From Glandiceps talaboti (taxonomy: Eukaryota > Hemichordata > Enteropneusta > Spengelidae), in assembly GCF_964340395.1 (NCBI RefSeq), contig NC_135567.1, positions 10,186,984 to 10,249,483 of the forward strand: a stretch of DNA of 62,500 bases, written 5' to 3'. Below are positions 61,900 to 62,500 of this stretch, piece after piece. The notes below the pieces were generated by a model that made no database searches, was not told the DNA's origin, and saw nothing but the letters and a program-made list of their open reading frames with translations. Within the stretch, counting starts at the first letter, position 1, and every line of letters begins with the position of its first letter. A program made the position numbers and the translations under genes.

Positions 61900-62500
<601 letters not shown>

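Overview
The window looks like nuclear DNA of a marine invertebrate. It is AT-rich and has no operons or long conserved genes. It is packed with tetranucleotide and dinucleotide microsatellites and with short non-autonomous transposons. It holds tRNA-derived SINE-like elements whose 3' region carries an AAAGCGCTTTGAGC...GAAAGCGCTATATAA hairpin followed by ATT repeats, a tail I associate with many aquatic animal genomes. The phylum cannot be fixed from sequence alone. Long apparent reading frames (up to 363 codons, at 3761-4852) are translations of microsatellites and are not genes. Layout: microsatellite loci recur every 1-5 kb and by eye fill about an eighth of the window. The largest are at 1395-1885, 4080-4790, 9290-9630, 17890-18235, 19688-19979, 22398-22801, 26824-27165, 37968-38300, 47745-47987, 49510-50130, 55735-56002, 56680-56998, 59245-59600 and 61900-62500. 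Between them lie dispersed repeats that can be matched to each other inside the window. Family A is a 440-bp terminal-inverted-repeat element (2844-3285 and 60757-61196). Family B is an AGGCCTAA-ended MITE in four copies (7543, 16039, 27924, 32750). Family C is a foldback MITE with three copies (11502, 32319, 38877). A 5'-complete SINE at 6720-7181 has two truncated relatives (10240, 33322). Single inverted-repeat elements lie at 24101-24478, 25763-25904 and 41784-42376. An 806-bp hAT-like element sits at 57419-58224 inside a TACA microsatellite. A broken non-LTR retrotransposon C-terminus lies at 41005-41240. Possible Penelope-like relics lie near 26650, 34325 and 52384. Protein-coding evidence is weak. 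The best host candidates are a possible 3'-terminal exon at 53507-53851 with AATAAA just after its stop, a splice-bounded open segment at 54588-54748 whose acceptor lies inside a GGTCTAAAAT repeat, and a splice-bounded non-coding (5'-UTR-like) segment at 29593-29683 on the minus strand. None is assigned to a known family. The window is best read as intergenic or intronic DNA shaped by transposon insertion and microsatellite expansion. Points of interest are nested insertions, self-complementary cores inside microsatellites, higher-order duplications of microsatellite modules, and several DR1-type nuclear-receptor half-site clusters.
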